The notes beneath the pieces were generated by a model, which had not been told where the DNA came from, searched no databases, and saw only the letters and a list, made by a program, of their open reading frames with translations. Shown here piece by piece: positions 29,158 to 38,400 of a DNA stretch of 64,000 bases; the stretch's first letter is position 1; each line of letters begins with the position of its first letter. The translations under genes and the position numbers were made by a program. This DNA comes from Planococcus citri (lineage: Eukaryota > Arthropoda > Insecta > Hemiptera > Pseudococcidae): positions 32,398,836 through 32,462,835 of the forward strand of contig NC_088681.1 of NCBI RefSeq assembly GCF_950023065.1, given 5' to 3'.

Positions 29158-30712
29158 GCTTCACCTGGAAAAATCAAACGTTTCCGGCCCTGCCCCAAAG
29201 AATGTTTTTTAAATTAAACATATAAGTTCATGGATGAGGCCCCAACCAGGACCAGCACCCGAAACCTGAAAAAGCCCCGATGATTTCCTTAAAGCCCGAA
29301 TGTCCAAGCCCTATAAAACCTTACAAACTGTAACTTACATACAAAGCTCTAGCCCAAAACCCGGAACCCTCTCCCCTTAAAATTAAGCCCCAAATATGAG
29401 ACTCGAAACCTGAAACGTGATCAGAGCTTTTCGGGGCTTTTCAGGGATTGTGTAAATTACTGTTGTAAATATATAGGTACTGTGTCTGTGTTATCAGTCC
29501 ATCTCAAAAGTCAAGCTTGCGCAAACTAGCGTTTTTTTGGTACATATTCAGTAGGTAGGTACCTATATAGTTCATTGTTCATAAAAAATTTAAAAAATGA
29601 TACTTACTTAAAAAATATGGACAATTATTAAAAATTTCAAAAAATTTTAATTCAGATTTTTTTAAAAGTAAAGAACTGTTGGATTTGAATACATATCTTG
29701 AAAAAAGCTAAAGCATACCCTAGTTTGTGCCAAGGTTGGGGAAAAACTTGTTTAAAAAAAAGAAAATATATCCTTTTTTTGTTCAAAACATTTTTTTCTT
29801 GTTTTAAACGAAAATTCATTTTTAAAACTAAAAATAGGGCTCAAAATTACCACGATTGACATTGGGTATTTTTGTTCCCTATTCTCTATTTCTCATAATT
29901 TTTCATCGCCGATTTTAGCAAATTGTGCATGTTTTTTTTCTTGTATTCCATTTTTGCACAAAAAACGTGTAATTAAAAAAAAAATAAAAACTGAAAATTT
30001 GATTATTAAAAAAAAGTTTTACATGAACAAAAAAAAAGTTTTAAACGTTTTTTTGTTCAAAACAATGTTTTAAACATGTACAACACTGGTTTGTGCAAGC
30101 TATCTCAAGATGCCAAGAACGTGTATTTTGAATTTCAGTCAATTTCAACCTGTAGATTCTGAGAGCTAGAACAAGAGGATTAAGCACGTCGATAAAATCC
30201 CCATAAGACCAATGTAAATTTAAGTTCTTTGCCAGTCTGTTTGCAAATTAGGAAAAAAAATATCCAGAAATTTGGGATCTGCTCTTAAAATGTTTTTTTC
30301 CAACAGAAAATCAAATAAGATTTTGCTTTATTCTTCTTGAAAATTGCAATTTCAAGCGGCCGAAAAGAAAGCCCCAAAAAGCCCTGGACACTGAGCCCTG
30401 AAACCCAAACCCAAAATTTCCTGGCCCCAATCCAAGCCCAAGACCTATTAAATTTTTGATTGAAAACCCAAGCCCCGAAACCTGGAACTCAAAAAAAAAA
30501 AAATAAAAATCGTTTGTCGGGGCCTCATCCCTGAATAGGTTGGTAACGTGTAATAGATACATATGATTGGTGGAATGTTATCACCTCAGTCCAACAACAA
30601 ATCATGTGCTAAAGTGCTATTCGTATTAAAATAAATTATCATTCACTGTGACCAACCGAAACATTTGGCAGAAAACTTTTTTGGTGTACTCGATATTTCT
30701 GCGCACCTTGTA
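29158..30712. mobile_element. Small TIR element (copy 1), split by an inserted hAT-like element
   Basis: The right part (30534-30712) matches the intact copy at 30809-31041 from 'taggttgg' to the terminal cgatatttctgcgcacctt. The missing left part is found, more diverged, immediately left of the insertion (gccccaaagaatg...catataagtt). The left limit is approximate. Confidence 0.65.
29229..30533. mobile_element. hAT-like non-autonomous element, ~1.3 kb, nested
   Basis: Ends catggatgaggccccaac and (inverted) cagggatgaggccccgac form an imperfect TIR of the hAT type. The flanks tataagtt (29221-29228) and aataggtt (30534-30541) are diverged copies of one 8-bp target site inside the host element. 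The interior near both ends is a degenerate 'aagccc / gaaaccc' C-rich array. No transposase frame. Confidence 0.6.
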
Positions 30713-30808
30713 TGTAAGTATGTAATGCCATCTTTTGTATTGGTATTGGATACAATAGCCATAACAGCCCTCTACGCTCCAAGTACCCATCAGCGTGTGT
30801 ACTCACTG

Positions 30809-31041
30809 TACAGGGTGCCCAGAAATATCGTCAACCCCTAAGGAAATTTTGTTACTAAAAATATAGGTTGGCAATATGCGAAATAGATGCATATGATTGG
30901 TGGAATGTTATCACCTCAGTCTAACAACCAATCATGCACTATAATTATTATCATTCACTGTGATCAACCAAAAGGAACCGAAACATTTAGCAGAAAACTT
31001 TTTTAGGGGTTCGCGTTCACGATATTTCTGGGCACCCTGTA
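30809..31041. mobile_element. Small TIR element (copy 2), intact, 233 bp
   Basis: Perfect 22-bp terminal inverted repeats starting acagggtgcccagaaat. The first and last dinucleotides are TA, which may be the target site as in Tc1/mariner-type MITEs. No coding. Confidence 0.8.
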
Positions 31042-32139
31042 TGTGTAGGCCCGTATGAGTATCAACGGTAAGACGCGATGCGAGCTGTCCAGCTTCGGTA
31101 TGGCTATGGCAGCCGGTACGCTTGTACACGAGAGTCGAGACAAAGACATAAGACATATGTTTTGTAAGGTACGAGTATCTCACTTACTGAAATTCCAGAC
31201 GAGGTGACGGTGAATAGATTACAGAATGGCGTAGGTAGTAGGTACTGAGTAACAAATTTAACCCGGCAAATTTTTCTAAACACAAACATAAAGTCACAAG
31301 CACAGTATAGTATCACGACCAATGAACCAAATACACCTAATGAATTTGAGCTGATGAATTCATCGAAACGCGAACACAAAGAAAACACATCACAACCGAA
31401 TTGACGGATACCTAATTTATTTGTACTTAGTATTGTAGATTAGACCCGAAATCAAATTTTTCAATCTCAAAGAGATATCAAACGAAGCATTCAAACAATA
31501 AAGCAGAAGATAACAAATGGCAAATGGCGGATTCCATCGAATTAGCACCGACCCTTGATTATATATTACATTCATATAATCAAGGGCACCGACAATACCG
31601 ACATAATATTACAGGACGAAGACGAAAGACAACGACATACTGAGCACTGACTACTACGGGACGAAACTATAACTGACTGATTGATATTGATAAACGTTCG
31701 ATAAACGCGATCGACGACCTCAATCATGAATCATGATTCATGCAAAGGATTCATGACAGAATCAACAGAACGTTTTGTTTGTTGACGTAATGGTGCGCAA
31801 TTGTCTGCACACCAATGCCTGTAATGGTGACTAGTATTTTTTAAATATACTTACCTATGTAACTAAGTATGTAAGTAGTTCCTGTTGTAGTTTGCTAAAT
31901 TTAGTTGCTACCACTATCATTATTTTTATTTCATTTCATTCAATAATTATTATTTTTTGAAACTTTTGAAACATTTCCACTGACTAAAATAATATTGAAT
32001 CGAAAATCTCTTCAAATTAGTATGTAAAAGTGTGTGTGAGTAAATATAGTTGTTAAATTTATCAGCCAAATTATTTTCTTTAGATTGATTTTGATTTTCA
32101 GAAAATTAGTTCCTACAATAAATTACCTACCTACTTTTG
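31042..32139. other. Non-coding spacer between two TIR elements, with short palindromes
   Basis: No gene recognised. Contains a 33-bp palindromic insert flanked by direct repeats (31545-31593) and an 18-bp perfect palindrome catgaatcatgattcatg (31725-31742). Confidence 0.55.
31545..31593. repeat. 33-bp palindrome between 8-bp direct repeats
   Basis: gcaccgac at 31545-31552 and 31586-31593 flank a 33-bp insert whose 12-bp arms (ccttgattatat / atataatcaagg) are perfect inverted repeats around a 9-bp centre. With the flanking c and g the arms reach 13 bp. Confidence 0.85.
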
Positions 32140-32361
32140 TACAGGGTGCTCAGAAATATCGAGCACCCCTAAAAAAGTTTTCTACTAAAGTACTTTGGTT
32201 GGTCGTTGGTCACAGTGAATGATAATAATGATAGCACATGATTGGTTGTTGGACTGGAGAGATAACATTCCACCAATCATATGCATCTATTTCACGTTGC
32301 CAACCTATATTTTTAATGAAAAACTTTCTATGGGGTACTCGATATTTCTGGGCACTCTGTA
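32140..32361. mobile_element. Small TIR element (copy 3), 222 bp, opposite orientation
   Basis: Same family as the copy at 30809-31041 but inverted internally. The 22-bp ends differ at two positions. It lies about 330 bp upstream of the IFT20 X-box. Confidence 0.8.
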
Positions 32362-32691
32362 CATACTTACTTACTTATGTACTTGAAGCTCAAACAGCAT
32401 TGCAAAAAACTTTTGCATTCAAGGTTAGGTAATTTTTGTAATTCGATTACCTATGTTACTGATCAGTCAGCACTCAGCAATTTATTGCCAATGCCAAATG
32501 AAAGGAGAGCTGACTCCTGAAAGTGTCATTTACGGAAAAAGAGATGATAGGGAATCAATCACCCACTTGAGTACCTTACCTATATTTGAAAAAAAAAAAT
32601 TATAGATCATTCATGTTTCAACGCGTTCATTACCACCTAGAGCTACACCAACGATGGAAGGGAAGTCTTCTGTTTACCAATACCAAACTTC

Positions 32692-32705
32692 ATTTCCATA
32701 GCAAC
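32692..32705 (+). promoter_or_regulatory. RFX X-box upstream of IFT20
   Basis: ATTTCCATAGCAAC matches the RFX consensus RYYNYYN(1-3)RRNRAC at every constrained position. It lies 54 bp before the IFT20 ATG, within the usual distance for ciliary genes. RFX factors activate most IFT genes in animals, so position and target agree. Binding itself is inferred. Confidence 0.75.
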
Positions 32706-32758
32706 GCATTTTTGTGCAGCTTTCTTGAAATCGACAAAGCGAAAGAAATTTCTTCATA

Positions 32759-32894
32759 ATGGATTCGTTGAATGTGAAAATAAATTTGAATTCCAGTTTA
32801 AGCATCGACGATGTGTGTAAAATCAGAATTCTCGATGCAAGCACCACCGAGAAAACTGATCGACTACGAAACGAATGCAACGATTTTATGGAAA
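32759..32894 (+). CDS. IFT20: IFT20 exon 1
   Basis: Encodes MDSLNVKINLNSSLSIDDVC through LRNECNDFME plus one base of a Ser codon. Donor GAAA|GTAAGT. The pattern of a short variable N terminus, then 'KIRILD' and 'ECxDF', matches IFT20. Confidence 0.93.
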
Positions 32895-33782
32895 GTAAGT
32901 TACGCTCCGTTATCCGCGCTTATTTTCATATTCAATCGAATCAGATATCCAGACATATGGGTAGCGCGTTTATTGATGTGTGGAAATATTATAAACTCGT
33001 GTTCTCGTGAATGTTCATAAGGCACTAATAATTTTCAACAAGTAGTCGAGGGATTTCTCGCCATGATCGAGTCGTTGGCTAAAAACGTGGAAAATGAGAA
33101 AATGAAAGCGATTGGAGCTTCGAATCTGATCAGTTCGATTTCTAAAATTCGAGAAACTGAGCAAATGCAACTGCAGGTGAGCAACTTATCTCATAAATTG
33201 CACGTAGTATGTAGGTGGGTAATTTTAGGTACGAGTACATACGCATTATGCACGATATATCAACAGTACATAATCCCAAATTCAAAGCAAGTGAATAAAC
33301 AAAATAATCATTTGAAACGCCATCATTTGCTCGATTACCGGAGGTGGGTAAATTTTTAAAATGTTCAAGAATCATCGATAAGACGATATTCTAAGAAATT
33401 CTTCCTAATCCCAATAAGAAATGTTGAGAAATATACGAAACCCATGAGTAATTCTATTCAAGTCTTTTCATCGCTAGTTCGTTATTTATTGCCAACACTA
33501 AGATAATGAAGGGACTCGAATGACTCATTCGCTTTCAGTCGACCATGTTCTTTAGTTGAAGTATGAAAATATTAGAAAATATTTTAGGTCAGAATCGTTA
33601 AATTTTACGAATAAACATACCCACTATTACAATACCTAGGTAATAATGACATTGAATTGTTACAGACGCAATTGATGGAAAAAACAATCGAATTAGAACG
33701 TTTACGACTTCAATATCAGTCATTGTTGAAAAGTGCGCAAGAACAAGAAGAGTACATCGAACTGCTCGTAACAAATAAATAA
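32759..33782 (+). CDS. IFT20: Intraflagellar transport protein 20 (IFT20), 3 exons, complete
   Basis: Smallest coiled-coil subunit of IFT complex B. In animals it shuttles between Golgi and cilium and is needed to build sensory cilia. Exons 32759-32894, 33022-33176 and 33666-33782 join in phase to 135 residues, close to the 132 of vertebrate IFT20. The hallmark block VENEKMKAIGASNLISSISK lies in exon 2 and a heptad coiled coil fills the C-terminal half, ending with TAA. An in-frame TGA 33 bases upstream of the ATG, with no other ATG between, fixes the start. The acceptor of exon 2 was chosen at 33020-33021 because it restores a FQQVVEGFL stretch with the family's spacing; using later AGs would delete seven residues. 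The gene converges on the myosin II gene and has an RFX X-box just upstream. Confidence 0.93.
33022..33176 (+). CDS. IFT20: IFT20 exon 2
   Basis: Encodes STNNFQQVVEGFLAMIESLA and then the conserved NEKMKAIGA block, ending MQLQ. Acceptor cataag at 33020-33021 (weak pyrimidine tract), donor CAG|GTGAGC. Its start is the least certain junction of the gene. Confidence 0.85.
33666..33782 (+). CDS. IFT20: IFT20 exon 3 and stop
   Basis: Encodes TQLMEKTIELERLRLQYQSL and ends EYIELLVTNK, TAA. Acceptor gttacag. Heptad coiled coil, the part that binds other IFT-B subunits in the family. Confidence 0.92.
   Translation, partial: TQLMEKTIELERLRLQYQSLLKSAQEQEEYIELLVTNK
33774..33779 (+). terminator. Candidate polyadenylation signal of IFT20
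   Basis: AATAAA overlaps the last codons before the TAA. A second AATAAA at 33977-33982 could be used instead. Either would end the transcript before the myosin 3' UTR unless read-through occurs. Confidence 0.3.
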
Positions 33783-34675
33783 AAACGAATGAAGAAAAAA
33801 ATTAAAATCGCTGAAAAATATATACTTTTTACATTGCAATATTGTTTTGATTAAACTTTTTTACACGAAGATGTAATCATAATCACAAGTTAAAACGAAT
33901 ACAAATGTTTAGTTATTTTTAGTTAATAGTAATGTGACTTTTAAACTATTGTCAGTGGCGTCTGATACAAATAATTAATAAATGAAAAAAAAATTCAAAA
34001 AGTAAAAAAAAAAAAGTACCACAACAAACATTTTAAACGAATAAATAATTATTAGTTCAAATCCAACTTTCACATTTTCCATACGTATAGCGCAGAAAAA
34101 CGACACGAAACCATTTCAAACAACAAAATTAACTAAATATTTCAAAATTTACATCGAGTTGATCAAACTTCCCCGAAGAAATTTAATCCATCATTCACAA
34201 TTCCACAAGTTGGAGAAAAAAAAACAACATTTTGTTAACAAAGAAGGCAGAATTGCCGAGGTTTAAATGCATCGTCGTAACACAATAAGTACGTAAATAA
34301 AAATGAAGGTTACGAAATTTTTTGTTGGCTAGCAATAGAAAACAAAAAAATACAAAATATCTATATAATATTTATAGGTATATAAATTAAAAAAACACAC
34401 ATACAAAGGGTAGGTAACTGAAATTTAGGAATAAAATGATGGAAATATCCGCTGTAATTCTTACAACGCCACTGGCTTAAAAGAGCTAGATAAAAAAAAA
34501 GCGCATAAAACAATTATTTAAATAACCAACATGATTGAATACATATTGTATAAAAGTACAAATATTATTAGTAAAGACCATTTTTTCGTAAAAAAAAAGA
34601 AAAGAAAAAAAAGACACGATAACATTAAATAATGATTGGCGAATTAGCGATAATGAAATCGTAATACGTTTATAT
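33783..34675. other. Convergent intergenic spacer between IFT20 and myosin II
   Basis: AT-rich, with no open frame of interest and no repeat I can name. It holds the candidate end of IFT20 and, at its right edge, the candidate end of the myosin transcript. Confidence 0.6.
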
Positions 34676-34693
34676 GAATTTTTTTACTTACAT

Positions 34694-34699
34694 TTTATT
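34694..34699 (-). terminator. Candidate polyadenylation signal for myosin II gene
   Basis: AATAAA read on the minus strand, about 550 bases after the stop codon. It is the only canonical hexamer I found on this strand in the likely UTR, and transcript ends were not available. Confidence 0.45.
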
Positions 34700-34783
34700 A
34701 ATCCTATCTACCATATTCATTTTCTTTAATTTAGGAATGTATGTCGTAAGTACTGAATTATTTCTTTAGTTTAGTAAAAAAAA

Positions 34784-34812
34784 AATAATAATAATAATAT
34801 AAAATAATAATA
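34784..34812. repeat. (AAT)n-type microsatellite
   Basis: Run of aataataataat with minor interruptions, in the likely 3' UTR of the myosin gene. Confidence 0.7.
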
Positions 34813-35247
34813 TATGTATATAGGTAAACATACGAGATATAAAAATTAATAATTACAATACGCGAATATAAATATAAAAAAAATAAATAAATTTCGTTTT
34901 CATTACGTAAAAAAATATAAGCATCATTTCGAGAGAAAATAAACACGAAACGTTGAATTTAAAGGGGAAAAATCGATGAATATTCGACGATGAAATAATA
35001 AAAAAAAAAACATTAGAAAAGGTAAAAAAAAATCATGATTATACACAAATTCGTTGAGCCGGCGACTTTGATTGGTTGGAATTGAAGGGAAAACAACTTG
35101 GTATTGGTATTAATAAAATAAATAAATATATTTCAACACGATTTTTCATCACATATCTGAAAAAATGCGCAATTACAAATTAATCGAGATGTAAACAAGG
35201 GCACCACGAGAGATTCGTCCGTAACAGCTTACGAAGTAAACACAATA

Positions 35248-35401
35248 CTAACCCGAAGGTGTTTCAGATCGGCCGTCGGTTCCATCGTACGACTCATCGG
35301 TCAAAGCTCCGCTGGCATTGTCATCGGTAGGAACAGAGCCACGAATAGTCGACGATAAGCGAGTAGACGTCGAACCAATTGCAGCACCTCCACCACCTCG
35401 T
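35248..35401 (-). CDS. zip: Myosin II last exon: non-helical tailpiece and stop
   Basis: Residues 1755-1805 and the TAG. RRGGGGAAIGSTSTRLSST, then an acidic Ser/Thr-rich end GTDGRSETPSG. No heptads. In this family the tailpiece regulates filament assembly and is phosphorylated. The acidic Ser/Thr context here would suit casein-kinase-type sites (inference). Acceptor cgcag. Confidence 0.95.
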
Positions 35402-38400
35402 CTGCGTGATAACAATCAAACATTAAGCGTTAAACGATCGAGAACAAAATAAAGAAAAAACTGATTCGTTAGGTACCTTAAACGGTTCCTTAAATTATTG
35501 TATTCGCGATTGAGACTTTCGTGAGCTTCCATCAAATCCTCCAGTTCTCTTTGATTTTTGCGTTTTTGAGACTTCTCGCGACTGATTTCTTCTTCCGCTT
35601 CATCCAATTGACGTTTATATTGCTTCAATCGGTTATTGTACTGCAAAACGAATCGAATAAATTAGATACAGGCGGAAAAAAATTCATCGACGATGTCGCC
35701 GCAATGCTCACTTTTTCAACTTGATCTTTGTACTGATCTGCGTGCCGTCTTTCTTCTTCCAACTGATTATTATAATCTTTCAATTTCTTATCCAGTTTGC
35801 GGTTGGCTTTTTGTTGCAGCAATCTTTCCCTGCGATGAAATAATACGAGAAATGATTAAGCAATGCGAAAGGATCTCGAAAATTGAAACGTCAAGCAACC
35901 AACGAACGAACGATCGCTACGTACTTGGCTTCGGCTTCGAGTTGCTCTTCCAAATTAACGATCTTCGATTCCAGAGTGGCGATAACAGCTTTAGTTTTGG
36001 TTCTTTGAGTGGTGTCTAATTCGGCTAGTTTCGTTTTCAATTCTTTGTTTTGCCTTTCGAGCAACATTCTATTAGATTCGAGTTTCTGGGTGGTGGATCG
36101 TTCGCTGGCTAAATCTGAAACCGACGGTATACGGTAAATTGTATAATGTATATTCACGAAGGAAAAAAATACACTGTGTACAGATACAAGTGGAAACGAT
36201 ATGGTACCGGTAGTCAACTGCTCGATGGCTAACTGCGCTTTTCTAGATTTATCGATGAGCATTTCCGAATTACTCTGTTCTTCTTCCAATTCCTCTTCCA
36301 GGGAAGCGATTCGAGCCTCTAAACGACGTTTTTCGTCCACCATGAGCGTTCTGGACAAGAGATGAAAAATTTGATAAACAACGAGAAAACGATACACGGA
36401 AAACACGAACAAAATTAAGGATTGTTACCCTTTGTTCGCGCTGCTACTGATTTCCTCCTGTAACTCGTCGCGTTCATTTTCGGCGGCTCGACGAGCTCGT
36501 TCCGAAGCGGCCAAATCTTCGCCCAATTGCAATAATTCGGCTTCCAAAGATTTGATTTTACGTTCGCTTTCTTTGGCAGTGGAAGCTAATTCGTCTCTAC
36601 TGGCTCTAGCTTCTTCAGCTTCGCGTATTGCTTCTTTCGCTTGCGCCTTTGGAGTGAGAAAATTCGCTCGTTAACGACATTCAAACAACGATAGAGGTAA
36701 TAATGAAAAAATGATCGGGTATAAATTTACTTGTAATTTTTTCAATTGCTTCAAAGCGTCTTCTTTTAATTTATTATTGATTTCCAATTGTTGTTCCATG
36801 TCTTTCAAATCGGCTTCTAATTTCTTTCGCACAGCCAACGCGGCAGTTCTCTGCTTACGTTCGTCATCCAGTTCGGCTTCCAAGTCGCGCAGTTGCTTCA
36901 TCAAGCCTCTTCGTTTCTCCTCGCCTTGATCTTCTTTAGCCTGCGGAAAATTTGTCAATTGAAACACTAGGTTCTACTCGTGAATGTACACATTATCCCA
37001 CCAAAAACGTATGAGTATTGAGTATCGACGTACCTGTAGATCTCTTTCGAATTGCGTTCTCAAAGCTTGCATATTGACTTCTAAGCGTAATTTGGCATCT
37101 TCCGTCATTTGTAATTCATCTTCCAGTTCTTCGTTTTGGGATTTTTGTTCTTGAAGCTGCGATTCGAGTATGCGTTTAGCTTTCTCTAATTCGTGCACGT
37201 TTTTGTCGGCTGTTCCTTGATTATTCATCAGTTCGTCCAGTTCGGACTGCAACTGCTTTTTACTACGCTCCAGGTCTTCGTATTTTTCCATCAAATCGTC
37301 CAACTCGCGAGTCAGCGACAGAACCCTGGTTTCTTTATCACGAGCTTCACGTTCGGCGGTGTCTCTTTCGTTGGCTATTTGCTCGGCTACAGCCTAAAAA
37401 AAAAACGAATTAATACTCTCGCTCAAACGCAATGATTTGAAAAAAAAATAATAATATCAATAGATTTACTTTTTCTTCGGCCAACACTTTGTCAAAGTTA
37501 CGCTGTTTCTTCTCTAATTCCATTACTTTCGAACGCTGAGCTTCCAAGTCGATATTCAAATCGTCGAACTCGGCTTGTAATTTTTTCTTCGATTTATCCA
37601 GTTTGTCATTATTCGCTTGTAATTCTTCGATCTGTCTTTGGTATGTTTCAATATCCTAAGGCAAGTCAAAAACGTACGATTTACAAAATGAGCCCAATGA
37701 GAATAAAAACGAAATGATTACTGTTCGTGACTGAGTATTTACCTTTAGCAACTTTTTGCGAGCTTCTTCCAACTGAATAACTTGTTCGCCTTCGTCTTCA
37801 GATCGTCTCTTCATTTCATTAACTTGCAATGACAAAGCGATATTCTACAAAAAGGCGTAAATTAACGCGAGTTCAAAACGTCTACAAATAAATAGATTCA
37901 AAAACACCAACTTGTTTCTCGAGGTTCTTTTTCAGTCCTTCTTCGTCTTCCAATCTTTCTTGAAGGCTTTCTTTTTCACTTTCAATTTGACGTAAACGCG
38001 AACTCAACGCTAATTTCTGTTTAGTTTCCTCTTCTAATAATGCCTGCGTAGTGAAATTAAAACAATACAATTACCCATAATTTTCTCTACTAGCTTGGAT
38101 TTTGGTATTACTAGAAAAAAAGCCAACCTGAGTTTCTGATAACTGAGTCTCCATGGTAGCAGCGGATTTCACAGCAGCCGAAGCTTTCAATTCGGCTTGT
38201 TCTAACTGATTGGTTATAGATTCGCCTTCGTTGGTTAACTTTGAAACTCTGTCCGCGAGTTCGGTTTTAATTCTCTCCGAGTCGGCCAATTTGACTTGAA
38301 TTTCGGCTAAACGGCAAAGCGACAAGGTGTATTAGAGATCGAAGCGACTTACAAAAGAAAAAAGAATAGTCGAGAAATGTAAAATAAAAACCTAATGCAT

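Larger units (their letters stand above)
34676..35247 (-). other. zip: Probable 3' UTR of myosin II gene
   Basis: This stretch follows the TAG. A canonical AATAAA on the minus strand (plus strand tttatt, 34694-34699) would place cleavage roughly 15-20 bases further on. The low end of the interval is therefore an estimate. The sequence is AT-rich and non-coding, with an (AAT)-type run. Confidence 0.5.

Noticed and set aside
32895..33021. A micro-exon (atatccagacatatg) inside IFT20 intron 1
   Set aside because: It could be spliced in phase but gives a protein two residues short of the family spacing. The acceptor at 33020-33021 explains the missing residues fully.
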